NCBI GenBank assembly: GCA_964581355.1
Contig: CAZOOA010000014.1
Coordinates: 1-51,049 of the forward strand
Direction: 5' to 3'
Length of the DNA: 51,049 nucleotides
Origin: CAZOOA01 sp964581355
GTDB lineage: Bacteria; Bacillota; Dethiobacteria; DTU022; UBA8154
Under the pieces are notes generated by a model that was given only the letters and a program-made list of their open reading frames with translations, did no database searches and was not told where the DNA came from. The translations under genes and the position numbers were made by a program. Each line of letters begins with the position of its first letter. The first letter of the stretch is position 1. Below, in pieces: positions 6,706 through 14,272 of this stretch.

Positions 6706-7329
6706 TTATTCTTTGATGTGACAACAATCATTAAATAATTTTAAGCGCGTTCTGCCGTTAAAGTTTTCTTCCAGCACGGATAAAGATGCATTGTCCATAG
6801 GAAAAGGCCAGGACTGCTGAAAGTCACAGGGGAAAATAACGAGCATCAGTGCATGTAAAAAGCGGCCATGGCTGACAACAAGTACGGGCTTTTCCGGGGC
6901 CTGCAGTTGTTCCAGGCGCTCTAGCCACTGGCAGAACCGTTTAACCCGCTGAAACAACCGCGGCAACCCTTCCGCACCGGGTATGGGCGTACGGTGAAAG
7001 TCTTTGTCCAGTCGGGCCGCAAGGCCAGGGTAACAGCGCTTTAATTGTTCCTTTGTCATTCCCTGAATGATGCCCCAATGGTATTCCAGGAGTAGGGATG
7101 TATAGAGGGGGGGCGGACAACCTGCAACCTCATGGATAATTTGTGCCGTTTGCCGGGTCCTTAACAGGGGGCTGCTTAAACAAAAAGCAAACCTTGTGCC
7201 CTGACAACGCTCTGCCAGTAAAAAGGCTTGCTTTCTCCCTTCTTCGTTTAAAGGATAATCAATTTGTCCCTGCAATCTGCCTTCCTGGTTTGCATCCGTC
7301 AACCCATGGCGGACAAGCCATAGTTCCAA
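6706..7329 (-). CDS. Histidine phosphatase family protein (phosphoglycerate-mutase-like)
   Basis: This 207-aa cytosolic protein has the catalytic RHG motif at the very N-terminus (LVRHGLTDANQEGRLQG) and the second conserved segment SSPLLRTRQTA. The catalytic second histidine is in VLVVSHGRFLHAL. It belongs to branch 1 of the histidine phosphatase superfamily, which includes dPGM, CobC-type alpha-ribazole phosphatases and broad-specificity sugar phosphatases. No cobalamin genes are nearby, so the substrate is left open. The start is TTG with AGGGTGA upstream. It lies between murA and htrA in the leftward wal-associated run, with an exact Noc-binding palindrome in the murA-side gap. Confidence 0.9.
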   Translation of the reverse strand: MELWLVRHGLTDANQEGRLQGQIDYPLNEEGRKQAFLLAERCQGTRFAFCLSSPLLRTRQTAQIIHEVAGCPPPLYTSLLLEYHWGIIQGMTKEQLKRCYPGLAARLDKDFHRTPIPGAEGLPRLFQRVKRFCQWLERLEQLQAPEKPVLVVSHGRFLHALMLVIFPCDFQQSWPFPMDNASLSVLEENFNGRTRLKLFNDCCHIKE

Positions 7330-7394
7330 CGCAAATCACCCTTTGCGCAGCTCCCAGATTTGTTGTTACGATTACCCAGCTAACCCAGGGACAT

Positions 7395-7408
7395 ATTTCC
7401 CGGGAAAT
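7395..7408. promoter_or_regulatory. Noc-binding site (NBS), exact consensus palindrome
   Basis: ATTTCCCGGGAAAT is the published consensus of sites bound by the nucleoid-occlusion protein Noc in Bacillus. The exact 14-bp palindrome lies in the short gap between murA and the histidine phosphatase gene. A Noc orthologue is encoded at 33252-34124 in this window, which makes a chance match less likely. Confidence 0.8.
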
Positions 7409-7410
7409 AC

Positions 7411-8772
7411 TTACTTCTCGACAAAAGAGCGCTGAATTTGTACAGAAAGCTCTCGGAAGCGATCCACAATATCTTCATAGCCCCGGTCGATATGTTCAAC
7501 CCCGGTAAGGACTGTTTTTCCTTCGGATTTCAACCCGGCTATAATAAAAGCAGCCCCTCCCCGCAAATCCATTGCGCGGACAGGAGCACCGTATAGTTTT
7601 TGACCGCCTTCTATGACAGCAATTCGACCTTCCACTTTAATATTTGCGCCCATTTTCTTTAGTTCATCAACATGGCGGAAGCGTCGTTCAAATACATTTT
7701 CTGTAATCAAACTTGTCCCCTGGGCCCGGGTTAACAGAACCATGATGGGAGGCTGCAAGTCTGTAGGAAAACCGGGGTATGGGAAGGTTTTCACGTCGGA
7801 GGCCTGAAGGTTTTCCTTTTCTTTAACCACAATCCAATCCGGGCCTACATCCACCTCTGCGCCAACCTCTTTTAACTTGGCTGTGAGCGGATCCAGGTGC
7901 TTGGGGATAATATCCAGGACCTGGACTTCGCCGCCCGCAGCGGCAGCAGCGATCATAAAGGTGCCCGCCTCAATGCGATCAGGGATTACATTGTGTTCTA
8001 CGTCTCCCAGCTTCTTTACCCCGTTAATTTTAATCACATCTGTCCCTGCCCCGACAACTTGGCAGCCCAGGGCATTTAAAAAATTAGCCGTATCAACGAT
8101 TTCAGGTTCTTTGGCCGCATTTTCAATAATTGTCTTTCCTTCGGCTTTAACAGCAGCAAGCATAATATTGATAGTTGCCCCAACGCTGACCACATCCAGG
8201 TAGATATGGGCGCCGGTTAATTTTCTTGCTTTGATCTTAACAATCCCGTGCTCCAGCTCCACATGGGCGCCCAGGGCTGTAAAGCCTTTAATGTGCTGGT
8301 CGATAGGTCTTGGACCCAGGTCGCAACCCCCGGGCATTGGAACTTCAACCTGGCCAAAACGGCCCAAAAGACTACCCATGAGATAGTAAGAGGCCCGCAG
8401 CTGGTTAACCAGGTTGGCGGGTGGAGCATACCGGCTGACCGTAGAAGCATCCACACAAAGGCATCCTTTTCCAGGTGAAGTTACTTTTGCCCCCAGGGCA
8501 ATGATGATTTCAACCAACTTGCTGATATCTGTAATGTTCGGCAAATTTTCGATTTTGACGGTTCGTTCTGCCAAAAGTGCCGCCGGCAAAATTGCCACAG
8601 CAGCATTTTTTGCCCCGTTAATCTTGATATCGCCATAGAGTTTTTGCCCTCCTTCGATAACAAGACACTTGGACGGAGCATCGTATGTACCTGCTCCAGG
8701 TAGTTGTTCTTGCTTTTCATTGGCCTGAACTACTCTTAAAGGCCTCGCCGCAGAGTGAAAACTATTTGCCAT
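7411..8772 (-). CDS. murA: UDP-N-acetylglucosamine 1-carboxyvinyltransferase MurA
   Basis: MurA catalyses the first committed step of peptidoglycan synthesis, transferring enolpyruvate from PEP to UDP-GlcNAc in the cytosol. The two-domain EPSP-synthase-like fold is complete: INGAKNAAVAILPAAL near the N-terminus, the active-site loop MPGGCDLGPRPIDQH with the fosfomycin-target cysteine at C150, and GYEDIVDRFREL at the C-terminus. The protein is 453 aa, longer than the usual 417-430. The excess is an N-terminal extension of about 35 residues before the conserved LVIEGG start. The ribosome site (GAGGTG) precedes the first ATG, so the extension is probably translated. Lying directly after walI, it occupies the position walJ has in Bacillus. 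Confidence 0.97.
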   Translation of the reverse strand: MANSFHSAARPLRVVQANEKQEQLPGAGTYDAPSKCLVIEGGQKLYGDIKINGAKNAAVAILPAALLAERTVKIENLPNITDISKLVEIIIALGAKVTSPGKGCLCVDASTVSRYAPPANLVNQLRASYYLMGSLLGRFGQVEVPMPGGCDLGPRPIDQHIKGFTALGAHVELEHGIVKIKARKLTGAHIYLDVVSVGATINIMLAAVKAEGKTIIENAAKEPEIVDTANFLNALGCQVVGAGTDVIKINGVKKLGDVEHNVIPDRIEAGTFMIAAAAAGGEVQVLDIIPKHLDPLTAKLKEVGAEVDVGPDWIVVKEKENLQASDVKTFPYPGFPTDLQPPIMVLLTRAQGTSLITENVFERRFRHVDELKKMGANIKVEGRIAVIEGGQKLYGAPVRAMDLRGGAAFIIAGLKSEGKTVLTGVEHIDRGYEDIVDRFRELSVQIQRSFVEK

Positions 8773-8791
8773 ATGATTTCTTCACCTCATT

Positions 8792-9688
8792 TTACCTTTC
8801 CAATTGTCCCGTAAAGGCATTGATATAATATACTTCGCCATTATTTAAGCGAATCCTCCATACGGGAGGAATTTCCCACCTTTCTGCATCATATTCCTGG
8901 CTGTAATATCCCAGGGAAAAATCTACAATGCTTTTTTTCCGGCCAGCACCGGAGTACGATTCCAGGAACCGCAGCAGTGCCGTGGAAGGAGGAATCACTT
9001 CCCGTTCCTGTTCTGCATAGCCAACTGGTTGCAGACGATACAGATAAAAGCCAGTGGGTTCCAGGCCGTCCATGGATAATTGAAGATAACCGGCATACAG
9101 CGGATTATCATCAAACAACTGCCGGTAATTTAATAACAGCCATTTATCCCCTTCCTGGACATAATCCAGTTCATAATCCTGCAAAAAGGGTATGGACTGG
9201 ACAAAGTCATCGGCCGCTTTCTCTATATCCTCCTGTGAAGCATTATCACGGGCATCTTCCGGAGGCGTTTTTGACGAACGTTTCAGGTTTATTATTCCCT
9301 CATTTCGGATGATTAGTTGATAATCTTCTATACTGTGCCTGGAAATAATCACCCGTTCTTCTTCAAGATCTGGCTCATGCTCTTCAATGGATTCAGACGA
9401 CGAATCCACATGAAAATCAAGGGCATTCCAAACGGCCTGTACGGCTTCGCCTCGCTGGATCTGCCAGGGTTTTACTACTAGATGACCTACCCTTTTTCCG
9501 CTCCGGGGCAAAGGAACGTCCATCTCCAGGTTAGCCGACTCTAAAGCTTCTTCCAGTTGAAAATATTCTTCTTCCTGCCCAAAGGCAAAAATACTTTCTC
9601 CTTCTTCCTGCCAGAGATGGTAAAACAAGAATATATTTAAAAATAAAAAGGCGAAAATTAAAACCGTTTTTGCCCTTGAAAGTTCCAT
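8792..9688 (-). CDS. walI: WalI/YycI-like regulator of the WalK kinase
   Basis: This 298-aa bitopic membrane protein has the typical YycI opening MELSRAKTVLIFAFLFLNIFL: a short cytosolic stub and one transmembrane helix at about 8-25, followed by an extracytoplasmic domain. In Bacillus, WalI and WalH form a membrane complex with WalK and restrain its activity. The external domain here ends with two PepSY-like segments (PPVWRIRLNNGEVYYINAFTG), a feature of the family. It follows walH by 31 bases and precedes murA by 19, so it belongs to the walRKHI-murA unit. Confidence 0.88.
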   Translation of the reverse strand: MELSRAKTVLIFAFLFLNIFLFYHLWQEEGESIFAFGQEEEYFQLEEALESANLEMDVPLPRSGKRVGHLVVKPWQIQRGEAVQAVWNALDFHVDSSSESIEEHEPDLEEERVIISRHSIEDYQLIIRNEGIINLKRSSKTPPEDARDNASQEDIEKAADDFVQSIPFLQDYELDYVQEGDKWLLLNYRQLFDDNPLYAGYLQLSMDGLEPTGFYLYRLQPVGYAEQEREVIPPSTALLRFLESYSGAGRKKSIVDFSLGYYSQEYDAERWEIPPVWRIRLNNGEVYYINAFTGQLER

Positions 9689-9719
9689 TTCCCTAGCCTC
9701 CTTCGACCCTGCTGCACAG

Positions 9720-11429
9720 TTACTGCATGGGTTCCAGGGACTGCCAATGCAAGTATACAGGCCCTGTTTCTTTAAACTTTATTTTCCAGGCTGGGACAGC
9801 CTGTTTTTGTTCATTTTCTGCAGGAAGATAGTAAACAGGTTCCATCTTTAGCAGAGTAACCTTCTGGTCAGAAAAAGCTTCTGCTTCCAGTTCAATGGCC
9901 TTAAACAGGGCGTGTTCATAAGGCGAAAACTGCCTGCTTTCCAGCAATGGTTCACCCAGCACGGGAAATTTACGTTGATAATAAGAAACCCCCTGCTCAT
10001 TTAACACCATGGTGCTCCCCAGGTTTTCCCCCACCAAGGGAAGTCCTTCATGAAACATCTGCCAGGTGAGGCGGTACCCCGTGGTCTGGCGCTCCATCTT
10101 GTCCAGGAAGACCTCGGGTTTCCATCCTCCATAAAGGCTTAATTTCTCGGCACCTTTCTGCAGGGCGTTGTAGTAAGTAACACTGCTCATAACCCGTTCC
10201 AGTCGGGGCGCTGTATACTCGATCCGGCCGGAAGGATATATTCTCAGGCCTTTTTCCCCATCAGTGAAAAAGACGGCTTTGTCCCGCTCTTCAATCCGGC
10301 GGGCCATGGAAGTATCAACAAAGAAAGCACGAACCAGCTGGTCGACATCTATTTCTTCCCTGGAAACAGCCCGCTCCGCCGCCCAAAGGTTGTTTTCAGG
10401 GAGCAGGAAAGTACCCTCTACCTTGATCGTCCAATCTGCTTCCGGTTCTTCCTTTACCTCCTCTTCATTTTCTACATCAACGGCATCCTCTTCTTCTCCA
10501 GTTCCATCGCTTGCTATCGCACCTTCTTCACCCTCTGCATGAGATGTTTCTTCGTTTTCATCATAAAAACCCTGGTCTGAAGCCTCTTCATCGGACACCT
10601 CTTCCGGTGTTTCTACTGGAGTATCTGCACCTGGCGCGGAAATATCTCCATCTTCGGCCGCGTTTTCCATTCCCTCAGCATCATCAAGGGTGCCTTCAAC
10701 TTCATCAAGTTCAAGCTCGTCGGCTGGAACAGCTTCATCCAGGTCACTGGGCAGCCGATCTGATTCCAGGTGTTCTCCCGTTTCTACGAATATAAACTCC
10801 TTTTCCTGTTCGTCCGTTTCAAAAACAAAAAGATCCAGCTCTTGGGGCAGCCCCTGGTATCCATTGCCATCGAGCTCCAACAGTTGCTCCATGATCGAAT
10901 TGCCCTGGGAGGCCGGTAGGCGTTTTATAAAAGTCTCTTCCCCTTTTAACATGACCTGGAAGGCGTCGTTTTTCCACAACAAAAAAACGGTTTCTACATC
11001 TGTAAGGGCTCCAGTTTCTGGAGAAAAAATTTCCTGGGGAATAAGATAATTGAAGGAGAGCTCCATCATTACTTCTGAGTTCTCCAGGATATTTTCCTGC
11101 TCCTCTTCACTGACAAGGCTGATTTGTTCAAATTCCATGTATTCACCGGTAATGATTTGAAAACATTCTTCCCATAACTGGGCATGTTCCGCTTCCCCTG
11201 GCTTGAACAAATAAATTGATTCTTCCTTTTCCACCAGGATTTGGGCAGGATGAATGAACCTGGAGGTGGAGGGAGGGTCTGTGAACATAGCCTGTTCATA
11301 GCGAGGAAGCGTCCCCTCTTCCGGGAGCGGTCGGCCAAACCACAGCCTGTATGTCTGCAGTAAGCTTAAAGCAATTAAAAAAAGTAAAACCAGCAGTTTG
11401 AATCGTTCCAACAAAAGCTTCATCTCCAC
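9720..11429 (-). CDS. walH: WalH/YycH-like regulator of the WalK kinase, with a long acidic insert
   Basis: This 569-aa protein has one N-terminal transmembrane helix (about 9-28) and a large extracytoplasmic part; position between walK and walI identifies it as WalH/YycH. Bacillus YycH is about 455 aa. The surplus here is a strongly acidic, Asp/Glu-rich low-complexity segment at about 220-332, inserted in the middle of the external domain. The flanking parts look like ordinary folded sequence. The C-terminal part (about 440-569) carries the conserved region that ends in VPAWKIKF. The start is GTG at 11429; an in-frame ATG two codons on is an alternative. The insert could be a calcium- or wall-polymer-binding linker, which is my inference. 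Confidence 0.87.
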   Translation of the reverse strand: MEMKLLLERFKLLVLLFLIALSLLQTYRLWFGRPLPEEGTLPRYEQAMFTDPPSTSRFIHPAQILVEKEESIYLFKPGEAEHAQLWEECFQIITGEYMEFEQISLVSEEEQENILENSEVMMELSFNYLIPQEIFSPETGALTDVETVFLLWKNDAFQVMLKGEETFIKRLPASQGNSIMEQLLELDGNGYQGLPQELDLFVFETDEQEKEFIFVETGEHLESDRLPSDLDEAVPADELELDEVEGTLDDAEGMENAAEDGDISAPGADTPVETPEEVSDEEASDQGFYDENEETSHAEGEEGAIASDGTGEEEDAVDVENEEEVKEEPEADWTIKVEGTFLLPENNLWAAERAVSREEIDVDQLVRAFFVDTSMARRIEERDKAVFFTDGEKGLRIYPSGRIEYTAPRLERVMSSVTYYNALQKGAEKLSLYGGWKPEVFLDKMERQTTGYRLTWQMFHEGLPLVGENLGSTMVLNEQGVSYYQRKFPVLGEPLLESRQFSPYEHALFKAIELEAEAFSDQKVTLLKMEPVYYLPAENEQKQAVPAWKIKFKETGPVYLHWQSLEPMQ

Positions 11430-11480
11430 ATGTCAAGATATTCAAGTTCTTTCAGACCGGTCTTTGCCTGCCTTCACCCT

Positions 11481-13262
11481 TTAAGTCTGCCGGGGAAGAC
11501 AGAAGACAACTTCCGTGCCTTGTTCCAATGTACTGCTTAAATGAATGCGACCGCCGTGGGCTTCCACAATCTGGCGGGCGATCGACAACCCCAACCCGGT
11601 CCCGCCAGACCCGCGGGAACGAGTTTTGTCAACACGATAAAAACGTTCAAACACCCGCTCCACTTCTTCAGAAGGAATCCCCGGGCCGGCATCCAGCACG
11701 GAAACGCATGCTTCATCAGGGCGTGAAGTAATAGAAACCGTGATTTCCCCTCCCGGCGGCGTAAATTTTATTGCATTGTCCAGCAGGTTAAGCAGCACCT
11801 GCCGAATCTTGTCAATATCCACCTGGACTTCCACCTTTTCCTCGGGCAGAAGTGTTTTAACCTGCAGCTCTTTGCTGTTAATTTCAAATTCTACCTGCTC
11901 CAGAACATCCAGAACTGTTGTTGTCAGGTCGGCATTCTCCTTGACCCAGCTTGTCTCCTGGTAATCCATCTGGGAAAGGGCCAGTAAATCTTTGACCAGT
12001 TTTACCATGCGCTCTGTCTCTTTTTCCAGAACCTGCAGGAAGCGTCCCCTGGTTTCGGGGTTTTCCTGGGCTCCACCCATCAAGGTTTCCACGTAGTTTT
12101 TAACAGTTGTTAGTGGAGTGCGCAGCTCATGGGAGACATTTGCCACAAACTCCTGTTGCATGCGGGTATAGATTCGCTCCCGGGTGACATCGTGGAGAAC
12201 CACCAGCATACCCCGCTGTTCTTCACTCTCCCGGAAAGGTGCAAAATGAACCTGGTATGTTTTGTCTTCAGCTCCTTCGGGGGTAACTTCCTTGGTAACC
12301 GGCTTGTCACTCTGCAGCAGCAGTTCCAGTTCATTTCGACCAAAAAGCTTGCCCAGGACAAGCTCCCCCGGCAAACCTACCGTGACCTGGCTTCCAAGCC
12401 CCTCCAAGATAGCCCTGGCCGCGGGGTTTAAATGGACTACCTCCCCCTGGAAGTTTATCGCCACTATCCCGTCGGTCATATAGTTTAAAATTGCTTCTAC
12501 TTTTGTTTTTTCCGCAGAAATTTCTTTTAAGGTCTGCTGTAAGCGTCCCGTTAAAAAATTAAACATTTCACTTAATTCGCCAATTTCATCATCGGAACGA
12601 ACCTCAATGTGCTGGGAAAAATCTCCCCTGGCCATGGCAGCTGCCCGGGACGTTACCTCCTTGATGGGCCTGGTTATGGTCCGGGTCAACAAAAAGCCAA
12701 CGATAATAGCTATGCCTAAAGCAATGCTCCATCCTGTAATCAGGATAAATTTAATTTCTCTCAAAGTAAGGTAAATCTCTTCCAGGGAGCCTTTCATAAA
12801 AACGACACCCACAACAGACCCTGCATTTTTTACCGGGATAGCCAGATGATAATGGCGACTGCCTGTCTCGGGGTCTACCCGCACAGCCTCTACCTTGTTT
12901 CCTGCCAGGGCCAAAAGCACATCATCCTGGATAACTCTGCCACCCAGCATGGATAAAGAACGCTGGTCAGGCCCAGCCAGCAGCCGTCCATGCCGGTCCA
13001 GGATCATGGTTTCTGTAGGAGGTGCACCTCCCCCAAATTCAGCGATCATGGTGGAAAGATGTTCTTCCTGGTCTTCTTCCTCCATGAGATAGCGTCGAAT
13101 AAAATTGGCCAGAAGCTCTCCTTTGGCTGTCTGACTGCTGGCATAGTTCTGCAGGTAATAGTCCTCCAGGGAACGGACCAGGTATACTCCACTAAGCTGC
13201 ATGGCAAAGAGGATCAGCAAAGAGTACATGAGGACAATTTTCCCCTGCATTCCCAGGCGCAT
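11481..13262 (-). CDS. walK: Sensor histidine kinase WalK
   Basis: WalK senses the state of the cell wall and phosphorylates WalR. Visible order in 593 aa: TM1 at about 8-28, an extracellular Cache-like domain at about 31-170, TM2 at about 171-192, HAMP at about 193-245, PAS at about 252-360, and HisKA with the phosphoacceptor H378 in FVANVSHELRTPL. The HATPase_c domain follows, with the N box LLNLLDNAIKFTPPG and G boxes DAGPGIP and GTGLGLSIA. The length and the PAS domain match Firmicute WalK. The ATG overlaps the walR stop codon by one base (TAATG), so translation is coupled. Confidence 0.96.
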   Translation of the reverse strand: MRLGMQGKIVLMYSLLILFAMQLSGVYLVRSLEDYYLQNYASSQTAKGELLANFIRRYLMEEEDQEEHLSTMIAEFGGGAPPTETMILDRHGRLLAGPDQRSLSMLGGRVIQDDVLLALAGNKVEAVRVDPETGSRHYHLAIPVKNAGSVVGVVFMKGSLEEIYLTLREIKFILITGWSIALGIAIIVGFLLTRTITRPIKEVTSRAAAMARGDFSQHIEVRSDDEIGELSEMFNFLTGRLQQTLKEISAEKTKVEAILNYMTDGIVAINFQGEVVHLNPAARAILEGLGSQVTVGLPGELVLGKLFGRNELELLLQSDKPVTKEVTPEGAEDKTYQVHFAPFRESEEQRGMLVVLHDVTRERIYTRMQQEFVANVSHELRTPLTTVKNYVETLMGGAQENPETRGRFLQVLEKETERMVKLVKDLLALSQMDYQETSWVKENADLTTTVLDVLEQVEFEINSKELQVKTLLPEEKVEVQVDIDKIRQVLLNLLDNAIKFTPPGGEITVSITSRPDEACVSVLDAGPGIPSEEVERVFERFYRVDKTRSRGSGGTGLGLSIARQIVEAHGGRIHLSSTLEQGTEVVFCLPRQT

Positions 13263-13948
13263 TACAGTGGCCTCCTAAGGTAATAACCAGCGCCCCGCTT
13301 GGTGCAAATATAGGAAGGGTTCCCTGGGTCATCTTCAATTTTTTCCCTCAGGCGGCGTATGGTTACATCCACAGTCCTTTCGTCTCCTAAATAATCAAAA
13401 CCCCAAACCTCTTCCAGTAGTTTTTCCCGGCTAAAAACAAAGCCTATATTTTTTAACAGGTATGCCAGAAGGCTGAATTCCCTGAAGGTAAGTTCGAGTT
13501 CGACACTGTTTTTGCTTAATGCCATGCGGTCCAGGTCCAGCCTCAATGCCCCGCAGGTCAATGTCTTTGGCTTTTTTTGCTGAGATTTAAACCGCCTCAG
13601 CGTTGCCTTAATCCGCGCAATCAGCTCCCTGGCGCTAAAAGGCTTGGTAACATAGTCATCTGCACCTAACTCCAACCCAAGCACTTTGTCTACCTCCGCT
13701 TCCCGGGCAGAGAGCATAATAATCGGCACATCCAGCTTTTGGCGGATCTCCCGGCAGACATTAAAGCCATCAATACGGGGCAGCATTATATCCAACAGGA
13801 TCAGGTCCGGTTTTTCCTCAAAAGCCAACTGGATAGCCGCTTCTCCATCAAAGGCTACCAGGACCTGAAAACCTTCCTGCTCCAGGTTGTATTGTAGAAT
13901 ATCAGCTATGGGTTGCTCATCATCAATAATCAAAATTTTTTCATTCAT
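13262..13948 (-). CDS. walR: Response regulator WalR (OmpR/PhoB family)
   Basis: WalR is the essential regulator of cell-wall hydrolase genes in Firmicutes. The 228-aa protein has a receiver domain with acidic pocket IIDDE, phosphoacceptor D53 (LLDIMLPRIDG), and conserved Thr/Lys in TKPF. A winged-helix DNA-binding domain follows from about 130, ending VWGFDYLGDERTVDVTIRRLREKIE...GAGYYLRR. The start is ATG 13948, where the family begins (MNEKILIIDDE), with AGGAG upstream; the frame could extend 11 codons further but without a ribosome site. Upstream are a consensus WalR box and tandem terminators. Confidence 0.96.
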   Translation of the reverse strand: MNEKILIIDDEQPIADILQYNLEQEGFQVLVAFDGEAAIQLAFEEKPDLILLDIMLPRIDGFNVCREIRQKLDVPIIMLSAREAEVDKVLGLELGADDYVTKPFSARELIARIKATLRRFKSQQKKPKTLTCGALRLDLDRMALSKNSVELELTFREFSLLAYLLKNIGFVFSREKLLEEVWGFDYLGDERTVDVTIRRLREKIEDDPGNPSYICTKRGAGYYLRRPL

Positions 13949-14037
13949 CAGGCTTTTTCTCCTATGCCTTGGCTCATTCACTTATTGAACAATCTTTGAA
14001 TCAGGTGAAATTAACATAATAATTCGTTTGTGTGGAG

Positions 14038-14084
14038 AAAAAGTCCTGCATCTGGACAAAAAAAAGGTGGCTTTCAAAGCCACC
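14038..14084 (-). terminator. Two tandem terminator-like hairpins in the walR leader
   Basis: On the minus strand the perfect 9-bp hairpin GGTGGCTTT/AAAGCCACC (arms at 14066-14074 and 14076-14084) is followed by eight T. Within 20 bases comes GTCC/GGAC (14043-14046 with 14054-14057), followed by five T. Both lie between the WalR box/promoter region and the walR start. They may finish transcription arriving from the hydrolase gene, or act as an attenuator of the walR transcript. Confidence 0.7.
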
Positions 14085-14122
14085 GGTTAAGAGTGTATAT
14101 TTTAAGAGGGGGTCAACTCTTA

Positions 14123-14160
14123 TTTATACTTTAAGCTAGAATTGTTACAGGAATATTACA
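14123..14160 (-). promoter_or_regulatory. WalR box and associated promoter upstream of walR
   Basis: The minus strand reads TGTAAT-ATTCC-TGTAAC (complement of 14144-14160), an exact fit to the WalR consensus TGTWAH-N5-TGTWAH. Fifteen bases further on is TATAAA (complement of 14123-14128), a plausible -10 box with no good -35. This arrangement is typical of activator-dependent promoters. It suggests that WalR regulates its own operon. Confidence 0.7.
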
Positions 14161-14200
14161 GGGGTTTTACTTTCTGATTAAAATTTGCCTTTGTGGATAA

Positions 14201-14232
14201 AAAATACTGCTTCTGGCACTAGAAGCAGTATT
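14201..14232 (-). terminator. Terminator of the LysM/G5/M23 gene
   Basis: A perfect 12-bp stem (14203-14214 with 14221-14232, 6-base loop) is followed on the minus strand by TTTTATCC, about 40 bases after the hydrolase stop codon. It is the strongest hairpin in the gap 13949-14272. Confidence 0.85.
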
Positions 14233-14272
14233 GTCAACACCATTTTTGCCTGGCCAGATTCTCCTGGCTAAA

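Noticed and set aside
10264..11049. Serine-rich rightward frames opposite walH
   Set aside because: These are antisense shadows of the acidic Glu/Asp codons of walH.
14095..14125. TTGACC in the walR upstream region as a -35 box
   Set aside because: There is no acceptable -10 box at 16-18 bp; the hexamer lies inside the TAAGAG/CTCTTA inverted repeat.
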